Source: JACIYW01 sp014359745 (lineage in GTDB: Bacteria > Pseudomonadota > Alphaproteobacteria > Rhodobacterales > Rhodobacteraceae). From it: 64,000 nucleotides of DNA. The notes beneath the pieces are model-generated. The model did not search any database, was not told the DNA's origin, and saw nothing but the letters and a program-made list of their open reading frames with translations. Position 1 is the first letter of the stretch, and every line of letters starts with the position of its first letter. Positions 1 through 8,051 of this stretch are shown piece after piece. The translations under genes were made by a program, and so were the position numbers. The stretch is taken from NCBI GenBank assembly GCA_050433985.1, contig JBNPWE010000006.1, forward strand, positions 124,001-188,000. The letters are read 5' to 3'.

Positions 1-1
1 C

Positions 2-1882
2 GGTGGGCGGACGCCCGAGGGTGCGGCCAAGCTCCATGTCTGGTGGAAACTGACCGAGCCCGCCGAGGGCGACGACCTGGCCACCCTCTGCCGCCTGCGC
101 GGCGAGATCGCCGTGAAGGTCGGCGGCGACACGCATTTCCGCTCGGCGCACCAGCCGATCCGGGTGCCGGGCACCGTCTATCACAAACACGGCCATCAAC
201 GCCTCGTGCAGATCCGCGAACATCGCGACGTCGAAGTAGATCTTGCGGATTTCGCCGAAAGGGTCGCCGAGATGCCGCCGCTGCCAGGCGTAGGCTTCGC
301 CAGCGACGTTGCCGCGCCGACCGCGAAGCCCGGCATCGACGCGGTGCTCACCACGCCGGTGCGCGAGGGCGCGGTCGACGATTGGTCCCGTTTCCAAGGA
401 GCCAGCGCCGCCATCGGCCATTACATTCGCCTGGTGCACGAGGGCCGCCTCGACCCTTTCGCGGGCTGGGAGGCGATCTGCGGCTACAACGCCGCCATGC
501 TGCGCCCGTCCTGGCCGCTCGATCGGCTGATGGCCGAGTCCGAACGGCTCTGGGCGCTGCATGTGAAGCGCAACGGCCCGCCGCTCCTGCGCTCGGCCCA
601 TGTCGATGCCCCGGCCAGCCCGCTGCCGACCTTCAGCCTCGGCGCGCTGCTCGACGACACCAGTCCGATGCCCGAGGACATCATCGGTCCCCGCGTACTG
701 ACACCTGGCGGGCTCCTGGTGCTGGGCGGCGCGCCCAAGGTCGGCAAGAGCGACTTCCTGATCTCATGGCTCGTGCACATGGCCGCTGGCGTGCCGTTCC
801 TCGGCTTCACGCCGCCCCGGCCGCTGCGCGTGTTCTATCTGCAGGCCGAGATCCAGTATCACTATCTGCGCGAGCGCATGCAGCAGATCGCGTTGCCTGC
901 CGCCGTGATCGCCGCCGCGCGCGACACCTTCATCGCCACGCCGAAGCTGAAGCTGCTGCTCGACGCGGAAGGCGTCGCTCGCGTGGCCGAGGCGATCCAA
1001 GTCGCATTCCCCGACGCGCCGCCCGACATAATCGTCATCGACCCGATCCGCAACCTCTTCGATGGCGGCCCTGAGGGCGGCGGCGAGAACGACAACACCG
1101 CCATGATGTTCTTCCTGAAGGACCGGGTGGAGCTTCTCCGCGATGCCGTCAATCCGGACGCGGGCGTCATCCTCGCCCACCACACACGCAAGGCCAGCAA
1201 GCACCAGGTCAAGGACGACCCCTTCCTCGCGCTCTCCGGCGCCAGTGCGCTGCGCGGCTTCTACACCTCGGGGCTGCTCATGCACCGGCCCGACGAGGAC
1301 AGCAGCGTCCGCAGGCTGGAAATCGAACTGCGCAACGGCCCCGCGCTGCCGGGCAAGCTGATCGACAAGGTGCAGGGCGAGTGGGTCGAGCTGAACCCGC
1401 TGAACGAGCGCCTGGTGCGCAAGGAGGTCGGCGCCAAACTCGATGCCGAACGTCTGCGCAAGCACGATGTCATCCTCGGCATGTTGCTGGATGAGGCGGC
1501 CAGCGAGCGCCTCTACACCGCCATGCAGTTCGCCGAGACCTTCGAGAACCGGGGCGGTCTGGGCAGCAAGCACACCATCCGCGAGCGGCTCAGCGTGCTG
1601 GCGACCAAGGGTTTCGTGAAGTTCCTGCGCGACCCCTCGGGGTTCGGCTTCCCCGTCACCCGGTCGCGGTTCGGCTACCTCTGCGTGGAAGGCATGCAGT
1701 TCGGCGCGCCTGTCGAGGAGGTCGATCCGGACACCGGCGAGGTCACCGCAACCGCCCGTCCGGTCCTGCCCAGCCACTTCAAATGCCCCCAGTCCGGGCT
1801 CTGCCTGCAGGTCGAAAACCCCGCCGTCTGGGTCTACCCGGAGGGGCTGGAGGACGACCTCACTCATATGAGTGAGGCCTGA
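2..1882 (+). CDS. Phage primase / RepA-like helicase (5' end outside window)
   Basis: The frame is open from the first bases, so the N-terminus lies upstream. The visible 626 residues contain a primase-type N-terminal part and then a RepA/DnaB-like AAA_25 ATPase: Walker A GGAPKVGKSD, Walker B IIVIDPIRN, and the HHTRK motif typical of hexameric RepA helicases. The role is phage replication initiation and unwinding. A nearly identical gene begins at 62498 and shows the missing N-terminus. The last codons overlap a perfect 20-bp palindrome. The helicase part is secure; the primase label rests on general resemblance. Confidence 0.85.
   Translation, partial: GGRTPEGAAKLHVWWKLTEPAEGDDLATLCRLRGEIAVKVGGDTHFRSAHQPIRVPGTVYHKHGHQRLVQIREHRDVEVDLADFAERVAEMPPLPGVGFASDVAAPTAKPGIDAVLTTPVREGAVDDWSRFQGASAAIGHYIRLVHEGRLDPFAGWEAICGYNAAMLRPSWPLDRLMAESERLWALHVKRNGPPLLRSAHVDAPASPLPTFSLGALLDDTSPMPEDIIGPRVLTPGGLLVLGGAPKVGKSDFLISWLVHMAAGVPFLGFTPPRPLRVFYLQAEIQYHYLRERMQQIALPAAVIAAARDTFIATPKLKLLLDAEGVARVAEAIQVAFPDAPPDIIVIDPIRNLFDGGPEGGGENDNTAMMFFLKDRVELLRDAVNPDAGVILAHHTRKASKHQVKDDPFLALSGASALRGFYTSGLLMHRPDEDSSVRRLEIELRNGPALPGKLIDKVQGEWVELNPLNERLVRKEVGAKLDAERLRKHDVILGMLLDEAASERLYTAMQFAETFENRGGLGSKHTIRERLSVLATKGFVKFLRDPSGFGFPVTRSRFGYLCVEGMQFGAPVEEVDPDTGEVTATARPVLPSHFKCPQSGLCLQVENPAVWVYPEGLEDDLTHMSEA
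7..1063 (+). repeat. Long direct repeat, copy 1 (pairs with 62944-64000)
   Basis: This stretch aligns without gaps at an offset of 62,937 bp to the right end of the window. By eye a few percent of bases differ, many of them silent. Protein changes include HRDVEV versus HRSVEV and AERVAEM versus AEKVADM. The repeat lies inside the primase/helicase gene and continues beyond the window on both sides. Confidence 0.9.
1858..1877. promoter_or_regulatory. Perfect 20-bp palindrome, candidate operator
   Basis: CCTCACTCAT followed by ATGAGTGAGG is a perfect palindrome over the last codons of the helicase gene. The core ACTCAT recurs at about 1882-1887 and 1953-1958. Repeated half-sites downstream of a replication gene suggest a repressor or replication-protein binding region. 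No binding protein can be assigned. Confidence 0.45.
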
Positions 1883-2222
1883 CTCATATGACAGCGCCAA
1901 CTGTGCACTCAACGAAATCAACGGGTTACGGGCAAATAAGAGTTAGGTCCCTGACTCATGCCCGAAGACTTCATGAAGTCTTATTCCGTAATGATTTCAG
2001 CCACTTGTCCTCCCCGGAACAGTTAGGTGTCAAACCCCCATACTACGTATGGGAGGGCCACCCCACAGGGTTGGCCACTCCTCCCATACGTCCGGGCCAG
2101 CCGCGCGCGCCGCCGTGACGGCCAGTTGTGCTTCCCCGTCCGACGACGGCGGCCCCGTACCGCCAAGCACCAGACCGCCGTCGTCTTCCACCACCACAGG
2201 CCACCGGCAAAGGAGACCCATC
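1883..2222. other. Non-coding gap with inverted repeats
   Basis: This 340-bp gap lies between the helicase and RuvC-like genes and I see no convincing gene in it. It is less GC-rich at its left end than its neighbours. It holds ACTCAT half-sites and an 11-bp inverted repeat at 2046-2090. It could contain a promoter, a replication origin or a terminator. Confidence 0.5.
2046..2090. repeat. Inverted repeat / hairpin, 11-bp arms
   Basis: CGTATGGGAGG (2046-2056) is the exact reverse complement of CCTCCCATACG (2080-2090). An inner GCCA/TGGC pairing could extend the stem. The left arm also pairs with CCCATAC just upstream, giving alternative foldings. There is no T-run, so a simple intrinsic terminator is less likely than a structured origin or regulatory element. 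Confidence 0.5.
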
Positions 2223-2762
2223 ATGGCTCAGCCGACTCTGATCCCGAATTGCGACGGCGCAAGGTTTGAATCGCTGCCGCTCGACGCCCCCCGCAACCGC
2301 TGCATCCTCGCCCTCGACCTCGGCACCACCACCGGCTGGGCGCTGCGCGGCTACGACGGCCTGATCACCAGCGGCACCGCCAGCTTCCGGCCCGGCCGCT
2401 ATGACGGCGGCGGCATGCGCTACCTGCGCTTCACCAACTGGCTGACCGAGATCGACAGGCTGTCCGGTCCGGTCGCGGCGATCTGGTTCGAGGAAGTCCG
2501 CCGCCACGCGGGCACCGACGCGAGCCACATCTATGGCGGGCTCATGGCCACGCTGACCGCATGGGCGGAACTGCGCGGCGTTCCCTACGAGGGCGTCCCG
2601 GTCGGCACGATCAAGCGCCACGCCTCAGGCAAGGGCAACGCCGACAAGGCCGCGATGGTCGCTGCCGTCCGCGCCCGCGGCTTCAGCCCGGCCGACGACA
2701 ACGAGGCCGACGCCATCGCGCTCCTGCTCTGGGCGATCGAGACGAAGGGAGGTGTCGCATGA
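2223..2762 (+). CDS. RuvC-like Holliday junction resolvase
   Basis: This 179-residue protein has the RNase H/RuvC fold signature LALDLGTTTGWA near residue 30, with the first catalytic Asp. It also has FEEVRRH (catalytic Glu) and DNEADAIALLLWA near the C-terminus. Phage RuvC-like enzymes cut branched DNA before packaging. The start at 2223 follows AAAGGAGA at good spacing; the longer frame upstream has no such site. Its stop overlaps the next gene's start (ATGA at 2759-2762). Confidence 0.85.
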   Translation: MAQPTLIPNCDGARFESLPLDAPRNRCILALDLGTTTGWALRGYDGLITSGTASFRPGRYDGGGMRYLRFTNWLTEIDRLSGPVAAIWFEEVRRHAGTDASHIYGGLMATLTAWAELRGVPYEGVPVGTIKRHASGKGNADKAAMVAAVRARGFSPADDNEADAIALLLWAIETKGGVA

Positions 2763-2959
2763 GGTGGCACCCACACGGCTACGGCGGCCGACGCCGGGAT
2801 CCCGAGCAGGTCAAGCGCGAGGGCTGGCGGGAACAGGGCGTCCTCGCGGTCTCCGCCGATGACGACCGCCTCACCTGGCCCGAGCGTGAACTGGTCCGCC
2901 AGCTGGGCGAGAAGCTCTACGGCCCGCGCCCTTCCGACAGGGAGGCGCGCCATGGCTGA
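2759..2959 (+). CDS. Small hypothetical phage protein
   Basis: This 66-residue basic protein is coupled by ATGA to the RuvC-like gene, and its end overlaps the start of the DUF6362 gene at 2952. It has no recognised motif. The tight stop/start packing supports a real gene in the replication operon. Function unknown. Confidence 0.65.
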   Translation: MRWHPHGYGGRRRDPEQVKREGWREQGVLAVSADDDRLTWPERELVRQLGEKLYGPRPSDREARHG

Positions 2960-3332
2960 TCGCGAATGGACCGCCGACTGCGTCGCCGATCATTTCGAGG
3001 AGGCGTTCCGCACCCTGCGCAAGCTGCCGCCCGTGAAGGCGCAGGGCTACTTCAACACTTGGCCCGACATCGTGCGGACCAGCCGCGAGATCGCGGCGAT
3101 GGAGCCGCAGCCGATGCGGGTCTGGCCCTCGGCCGCAGCGATCACCCGGCTCGAGCAGACCTTCGACTGGGTGCTCTGGATCGAGGAGGCGGAGCGCAAG
3201 CTGGTCTGGTCGCGCGCAGCCCGTGTGCCGTGGAAGCAGATCAGCGGGGAGCTGGGCTGCGACCGCACGACGGCGTGGCGTCGCTGGCAACTGGCGCTGA
3301 CGAAGATCGCTGCGCGCCTGAATGCGCAGTGA
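2952..3332 (+). CDS. DUF6362 family phage protein
   Basis: This 126-residue protein (MADREWTADCVADHFEEAFR at its start) matches my memory of the DUF6362 family found in Rhodobacterales prophages. Near the C-terminus, WKQISGELGCDRTTAWRRW reads as a helix-turn-helix, so a regulatory or packaging-related DNA-binding role is possible. It is last in the RuvC operon. The family call is from memory, and the function is unknown. Confidence 0.75.
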   Translation: MADREWTADCVADHFEEAFRTLRKLPPVKAQGYFNTWPDIVRTSREIAAMEPQPMRVWPSAAAITRLEQTFDWVLWIEEAERKLVWSRAARVPWKQISGELGCDRTTAWRRWQLALTKIAARLNAQ

Positions 3333-3739
3333 CTCCAATGTGTTGCAACACTTTTTCCTTCGACATCTGCAACATGATCATGCTAGTCCGAAGGCAAGAT
3401 GGGGAGAGTGCGCTGGAAAGCCCGCTCTCCCCTTTGCGTTGACGGGGGCCTTCTGGACCCCGGTATCCAGCAAGGATCCGGCCGGGGTCCAGCCCACGGC
3501 AGTTTCCGGTTCCTTCCTGGCGACATTCGTATGCTGGCGGGCGAAGCGCGGGACGTCGCCAGCGACAGGGCCGGATTTTTGGGAAGCCACCCGGAAGCCA
3601 GGGCCACGCGCGCCCCGCGCAAACACCAATGAACGCTGACCTTCCGACCGGACACCGCTGGTAGCCGCTGGACCCCACGTGGAGTCCAGCCCGGCATCCG
3701 GAGTCCGGAAGCCACCGGCATCCACCCGACCGAGGAACC
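3333..3739. other. Non-coding gap rich in inverted TGGACCCC repeats
   Basis: This gap of about 400 bp has no convincing gene. TGTTGCAACA (3341-3350) is a perfect palindrome. CTGGACCCCGG (3453-3463) is inverted as CCGGGGTCCAG (3482-3492). GCTGGAC/GTCCAGC (3667-3673/3684-3690) forms a third hairpin with the same core. The repeated core suggests a structured regulatory segment or a small degenerate repeat element ahead of the methyltransferase genes. Confidence 0.45.
3453..3492. repeat. Inverted repeat, 11-bp perfect arms
   Basis: The two 11-bp arms (3453-3463 and 3482-3492) are exact reverse complements with an 18-nt spacer. The same CTGGACCCC core recurs at 3668-3676 within another hairpin. 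Confidence 0.6.
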
Positions 3740-5125
3740 TTGCCCACCATGACGCTGAGCTTCGCCCCGGACGCGATCGAGACCTGGCCGCTGGCCAAGC
3801 TCCAGCCCTACGCGAAGAACGCGAAGGCGCACGGGCCGGACCAGGTCGCGAAGATCGCCGCCAGCATGGCCGAGTTCGGCTGGACCGTGCCCTGCCTCGT
3901 CGCCGAGGACGGCGAACTGATCGCGGGCCATGGGCGGGTCCTCGCCGCGACGCAGCTCGGGCTGACCGAGGCGCCGGTGATCGTGCTGGGCCACCTGACG
4001 GAGGCGCAGCGGCGGGCCTACCGGATCGCGGACAACAAGCTGACGGAGCTCGGCACCTGGGACGAGGCGTTGCTGTCGGCCGAGCTGCAGGACCTGCTGG
4101 CCGAGGATTTCGATCTGTCGCTGGTCGGCTTCTCGGACGGCGAACTCGACAAGCTGCTGGCCTACGTGCCGGAGGGGGACGGTGAAGAAGGTGGCGCCGG
4201 GGGCTCCGTGCCTCCGGTGACCATCCCCGAGCCGCCGCGCAACCCGGCCTCGCGCACGGGCGATCTGTGGATCCTCGGCGACCACCGTCTGCTCTGCGGT
4301 GACAGCACCAGCGCGGCCGATGTGCGCCGCCTGATGAACGGCGAGCGCGCGATCCTGTTCGCGACCGATCCGCCGTATCTCGTCGATTACGACGGCTCGA
4401 ACCATCCGACCCGGAACAAGGACTGGTCGGCGTCCTACGGCACGACCTGGGACGACAGTTCGCAGGGGGCCGAACTCTACGACGGCTTCATCTCGGCGGC
4501 CGTGGCCGAGGCCATCGCCGAGGACGCCGCCTGGTACTGCTGGCACGCCTCACGCCGCCAGGCGATGCTCGAGGCCTGCTGGGAGAAGGCCGGGGCATTC
4601 GTCCATCAGCAGATAATCTGGGTGAAGGACCGCGGGGTCCTCACCCGCTCGCATTACCTCTGGAAGCACGAGCCCTGCTTCATGGGCTGGCGCCGTCCGA
4701 ACCGTCCGCCGAAGGTTGCCGAGGAGACCCTGCCGTCCACGTGGGCGCTGCCCAGCTTCGCCAAGGACGACCGGCCCGACCACCCGACGCCGAAACCGCT
4801 CGACGCCTTCGGCATCCCGATGCGCCAGCACGTCGCCCGCGGCGGCCTCTGCTACGAGCCGTTCTCCGGCTCCGGCTCGCAGATCATGGCTGGCGAGGCC
4901 AATGGCCGCCGCGTCTTCGCGATGGAGATCAGCCCAGCGTATGTCGATGTCGCCGTTGAGCGCTGGCAGGCAGAAACCGGGAAGAACGCGATCCTCGATA
5001 GCGACGGTCGAACCTTCGTCGAGGTGAAAGTCGAGCGGCTGGGCGACGACGGCGAAGCCCCGGTCGATACGCAGGACACGGACGCCGCACCCGAACCCGC
5101 GCGAAAGCGCAAGACCGCCGCGTGA
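3740..5125 (+). CDS. ParB-domain / DNA methyltransferase fusion
   Basis: About 460 residues. The N-terminal third is a ParB-type domain (LQPYAKNAKAHGPDQVAKIA, then LIAGHGRVLAA). The rest is an amino-methyltransferase with motif IV ahead of motif I: TDPPYLVDYD near residue 210 and YEPFSGSGSQ near residue 370. This is the order typical of beta-class N6-adenine or N4-cytosine enzymes. It probably modifies phage DNA to evade host restriction. The start is TTG 3740 or ATG 3749; GAGG at 3732-3735 does not decide well. A cytosine-C5 methyltransferase follows at once. Confidence 0.85.
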   Translation: MPTMTLSFAPDAIETWPLAKLQPYAKNAKAHGPDQVAKIAASMAEFGWTVPCLVAEDGELIAGHGRVLAATQLGLTEAPVIVLGHLTEAQRRAYRIADNKLTELGTWDEALLSAELQDLLAEDFDLSLVGFSDGELDKLLAYVPEGDGEEGGAGGSVPPVTIPEPPRNPASRTGDLWILGDHRLLCGDSTSAADVRRLMNGERAILFATDPPYLVDYDGSNHPTRNKDWSASYGTTWDDSSQGAELYDGFISAAVAEAIAEDAAWYCWHASRRQAMLEACWEKAGAFVHQQIIWVKDRGVLTRSHYLWKHEPCFMGWRRPNRPPKVAEETLPSTWALPSFAKDDRPDHPTPKPLDAFGIPMRQHVARGGLCYEPFSGSGSQIMAGEANGRRVFAMEISPAYVDVAVERWQAETGKNAILDSDGRTFVEVKVERLGDDGEAPVDTQDTDAAPEPARKRKTAA

Positions 5126-5126
5126 C

Positions 5127-6308
5127 ATGCATGACCTGGCTTTACATCCCTCCGGACTTGGCTCCGGGGCCGGAGACGCATGCCTCTTCGGCCTCTCCCT
5201 CTGCTCCGGTGCGGGCGGGATCGACCTCGGGCTTGCCATCGCCATCCCCGGGTATCGTGCTGTGGGCCATGTCGAACGGGAAACCTACGCCGCAGCTACT
5301 CTCGTGGCGCGGATGGAAGACACGTCCCTGGATCAGGCTGTTGTCTGGGACGACGTTGCCACCTTCGACGGCCGCCCATGGCGCGGCGCGGTGGACATCG
5401 TCACTGCGGGCTATCCGTGCCAGCCGTTCTCCGTCGCGGGCAAGCGCCGGGGCTCGGACGACCCGCGCCACCTCTGGCCGCATGTCGCCCGCATCATCGG
5501 CGAGGTCGAGCCGCCCTTCGTCTTCCTCGAGAATGTCGCCCATCATCTCCGCCTCGGCTTCCCCGAAGTCGCCGCAGGACTGGTCGGCATGGGCTACCGC
5601 CTTGCGGCAGGCCTCTTCACGGCGGCGGAAGTTGGCGCGCCCCACAAGCGCGAGCGGCTCTTCATCCTCGCCGTCCGCCAGGGTGACGACCTGGCCGACC
5701 CCGCGCGCCTGCTCTGGCACCCGGTCGAGTGGCGGGAACCGAACGGAACTGCTGCGCCTCTGGCCGACGCCGAGGGCCAGCGCCAACGAGAACCGGCAGA
5801 CGAAGCCCTCGCCCTCGCAGGAAGCGGGTCAGCACGGGATGAACCTGGCGACGACGGCCGCGATGTGGCCGACGCCGCAGACGGACAGTTTCCGCAGCCG
5901 GGGCGGCGAACGGCGCGACGAGAAGGGTCTGGACCGCATGGCGCGGGACTGGCCGACGCCGATGGCGAACGATGGGTGCAAGCCGAGCGCGGGGAACCGG
6001 CGGACAGCGGACCTGACCCATGCGGCGGGGATGTGGATGACGCCGACGGCGCGCGATCACAAGGATGGCGCGACGAGCCTCGCCAACACGCCGGTGAACG
6101 GCCTGCTTGGCCGCCAGGTCCTGGTGACGCCGATGGTTGGGCGCGATACCTCCGATGCGCGCCGGACCTTGAACCCGCTGTTCGTCGAGGCACTGATGGG
6201 CTGGCCCACCGGGTGGACCGGCTTCGCCTCTGTGGCAACGGCGTGGTCCCGCTGGTTGCGGCGCATGCGCTGCGAACTCTGGCAGCTGAATTGCTGGCCG
6301 ATGGATGA
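5127..6308 (+). CDS. DNA cytosine-C5 methyltransferase
   Basis: This 393-residue protein has C5-methyltransferase motifs in order: SLCSGAGGIDLGL (motif I), GYPCQPFSVAG (motif IV, with the catalytic Cys of PCQ), LENV (motif VI), KRERLFIL (motif VIII) and CGNGVVPLVA (motif X). ATG 5127 lies one base after the previous stop. The segment between motifs VIII and X is full of LADADG-like repeats. The same DNA read one frame over (stop at 6321) gives WPTP repeats and LNPLFVEALMGWPTGW, a sequence itself seen in phage methylases. The reading frame in 5760-6250 therefore deserves care. Confidence 0.8.
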   Translation: MHDLALHPSGLGSGAGDACLFGLSLCSGAGGIDLGLAIAIPGYRAVGHVERETYAAATLVARMEDTSLDQAVVWDDVATFDGRPWRGAVDIVTAGYPCQPFSVAGKRRGSDDPRHLWPHVARIIGEVEPPFVFLENVAHHLRLGFPEVAAGLVGMGYRLAAGLFTAAEVGAPHKRERLFILAVRQGDDLADPARLLWHPVEWREPNGTAAPLADAEGQRQREPADEALALAGSGSARDEPGDDGRDVADAADGQFPQPGRRTARREGSGPHGAGLADADGERWVQAERGEPADSGPDPCGGDVDDADGARSQGWRDEPRQHAGERPAWPPGPGDADGWARYLRCAPDLEPAVRRGTDGLAHRVDRLRLCGNGVVPLVAAHALRTLAAELLADG

Positions 6309-6317
6309 GGTGGCGGG

Positions 6318-6536
6318 ATGAAACAATCGCGCGCCATGTCGCTGGTCGAATCCGTCGCCAATGTGATCGTCGGCTACGGCGTTGCTGTGGTCACGCAGAT
6401 CCTGATCTTTCCGATCTTCGGGCTGCACACGACGCTGGCGCAGAACCTGAAGATGGGCGCGGTGTTCACCGTGGTGAGCATAGCGCGGTCCTACGTCCTG
6501 CGGCGGCTGTTCGAGCGGCTGCGGCGGAACACGTAG
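6318..6536 (+). CDS. DUF7220 family small membrane protein
   Basis: This 72-residue protein begins MKQSRAMSLVESVANVIVGY. It has two hydrophobic stretches (about 13-35 and 45-60) and a basic tail, and it resembles the phage family I know as DUF7220. It follows the C5 methyltransferase by 9 bp, so it is probably cotranscribed. Probably an inner-membrane protein; role unknown. Confidence 0.75.
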   Translation: MKQSRAMSLVESVANVIVGYGVAVVTQILIFPIFGLHTTLAQNLKMGAVFTVVSIARSYVLRRLFERLRRNT

Positions 6537-6610
6537 CTTCGAGCAGTTACGATCTTTTTGCCGGCAGCGCATGACGTGTATGGTGTGCCAAGTTCAGTAG
6601 GGACAGCAGC

Positions 6611-7000
6611 ATGCCGCAACTTGAAGTCAAAGGGCTTGATCGAAGCGAATGGGGAAATTCGATTGTTCGAGTGCATCAATCACATCGAAGCGGAATTGGT
6701 CGATATGGTGTCGCTCGAATAACGAACGTGGCTGATCGATCGAAGTCATTCGATGCGGTTCTTCTTGGCCACGATGATGACAGCGCGATCTACATGGCCT
6801 TTGATGCGAGGCAGGCGCTCGGAGTGGAAAAGGGCGAACGCCTGAATTTCGATCTCCAAGCGCTCGGATGGTTTGGCAAGATGCGCTGGTACCTTCGGAC
6901 GCCGGATCCCCGGATCTATATCCCGGCGTGGCTCGCTGTTTGGTCGGTAGGCCTTGGCGCAATTGGGATCGTACTTGGGGTCATTTCGCTTCTTAAATGA
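6611..7000 (+). CDS. Hypothetical protein with C-terminal membrane anchor
   Basis: 129 residues: a soluble N-terminal part of about 100 residues and a C-terminal transmembrane helix (WLAVWSVGLGAIGIVLGVIS). Base composition is visibly lower in GC than its neighbours (AT-rich codons such as AAA, GAT, ATT), which suggests recent acquisition. It is followed by a strong hairpin at 7006-7035. It sits like a phage moron; the product is not recognised. Confidence 0.65.
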   Translation: MPQLEVKGLDRSEWGNSIVRVHQSHRSGIGRYGVARITNVADRSKSFDAVLLGHDDDSAIYMAFDARQALGVEKGERLNFDLQALGWFGKMRWYLRTPDPRIYIPAWLAVWSVGLGAIGIVLGVISLLK

Positions 7001-7005
7001 ACATG

Positions 7006-7035
7006 CATGCCGCCGCCCTGTTGGGTGGCGGCATG
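7006..7035. terminator. Bidirectional hairpin terminator
   Basis: CATGCCGCC (7006-7014) pairs perfectly with GGCGGCATG (7027-7035). GCCC/GGGT extend the stem to 13 bp with one G-U pair and a 4-nt loop. It lies between convergent genes ending at 7000 (+) and 7053 (-), as expected for a shared terminator, though the T-run is weak. Confidence 0.7.
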
Positions 7036-7052
7036 AATTCTTGGCTGCGCGA

Positions 7053-7625
7053 TCAAGCCGACGGAAGCCGATAGACCCGCCCCCGGCTCTCGACCTTCTC
7101 CGAGGTTACCTCGAGACCGAGTTTCTTCTTCAGCGCCCCGGCCATCGCGCCGCGCACCGTGTGCGACTGCCAGCCCGTCGCGGCCATGATCTCCTCGATG
7201 GTCGCGCCGTCCGGCGCGCGCAGCATGGCGATCAGGGTGGCCTGCTTGGTGCCCTCGCGCGGTGTGCGCGCCTTGGGCGCGGTCTCCGGTTCGTCGGGGG
7301 TGTCCTGCGCGGGGTTCTCGGTCGGCGCGTCCGTCGCGCCCGCAGACGCGGGGTTCGCGTCCTCAGGCTCGATGCCGATGGCGGCGAGGCCTGCGTCGGT
7401 GGCGATCAGCGTGACGCCGTGGCCGTCGCCGGTCTCGCGCCAGACGAGATCGCCCTTGCGCATGTCGGCATCGACCTCCTGCACGAAGCCCTTGGCGAGC
7501 ATCGCGCCGACCACTTTGGCGGCTGCGCCGCCGCGCAGGCTTTCGGGCAGCGGCAGGGCGATGTGCTCGGGCCGCTGGGCGGCGGCGCTCAGGATCAGGG
7601 CTTGCGTGTCGGAAAGCTTGGTCAT
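7053..7625 (-). CDS. DUF3489 family protein (winged-helix-like)
   Basis: This 190-residue protein's C-terminal half (REGTKQATLIAMLRAPDGAT, then IEEIMAATGWQSHTVRGAMA, ending SRGRVYRLPSA) matches DUF3489. It reads as a helix-turn-helix, suggesting a small DNA-binding regulator. The middle is an Ala/Pro/Glu-rich linker. It is transcribed against the flanking phage operons and shares the minus strand with the gene at 7716, so the pair may regulate packaging or late expression. Confidence 0.8.
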   Translation of the reverse strand: MTKLSDTQALILSAAAQRPEHIALPLPESLRGGAAAKVVGAMLAKGFVQEVDADMRKGDLVWRETGDGHGVTLIATDAGLAAIGIEPEDANPASAGATDAPTENPAQDTPDEPETAPKARTPREGTKQATLIAMLRAPDGATIEEIMAATGWQSHTVRGAMAGALKKKLGLEVTSEKVESRGRVYRLPSA

Positions 7626-7715
7626 CGTCGTCTCCCGTATCGGGGCGCGCGGGATGCGGGCCCTTCTACGAGGTCGAGCCCGCCAGTCGGCGGGCGGTAC
7701 CGGGAGCGGGTCGTC

Positions 7716-7940
7716 TCACTCGGCGTGTTCGCCTTCCCTGAAGGCCATGTCGGTGATCTCGCGCAGCTTGGCGCGGTAGTGGTTCAGGGTGCCGACATGG
7801 CCCCAGTTGATCTCGTCGGGTTGGGCCTCGAAATGGTCCGCGCTGAGGGCGGCGAGCCGCTCCAGCATCGCGTCGATCTCGGTCTTGGCGGCGATGAAGG
7901 CGTCGAGGGCTTTCGTGTTGTCCTGTGCGCGGCGGGTCAT
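7716..7940 (-). CDS. Small hypothetical phage protein
   Basis: This 74-residue acidic, probably helical protein contains HFEAQPDEINWGHVGTLNHY. It precedes the DUF3489 gene on the same strand and is divergent from the terminase gene. A typical ribosome site (AAGGAG on the minus strand) stands just before the start. I know similar small proteins from Rhodobacterales prophages but no function. Confidence 0.7.
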   Translation of the reverse strand: MTRRAQDNTKALDAFIAAKTEIDAMLERLAALSADHFEAQPDEINWGHVGTLNHYRAKLREITDMAFREGEHAE

Positions 7941-8001
7941 CGGGTGCTCCTTGGGTTGAGTTGCATCGCTTTCTTGCAGTGACGTTCGCTCCGATGCGCA
8001 G

Positions 8002-8020
8002 GCTTATCAACTCGATAAGC
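8002..8020. promoter_or_regulatory. Inverted repeat in divergent promoter region, candidate operator
   Basis: GCTTATC (8002-8008), a 5-nt spacer, and GATAAGC (8014-8020) form a perfect inverted repeat. It lies in the gap between the minus-strand gene ending its 5' side at 7940 and the terminase gene starting at 8052. Its size and position suit a dimeric repressor site controlling the packaging operon. Confidence 0.5.
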
Positions 8021-8051
8021 ACATGAAACTGAATGATAATCGGAGCCGTCG

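Noticed and set aside
1888..2118. Small gene after the helicase
   Set aside because: No ribosome site, composition unlike coding DNA, and it crosses the hairpin at 2046-2090.
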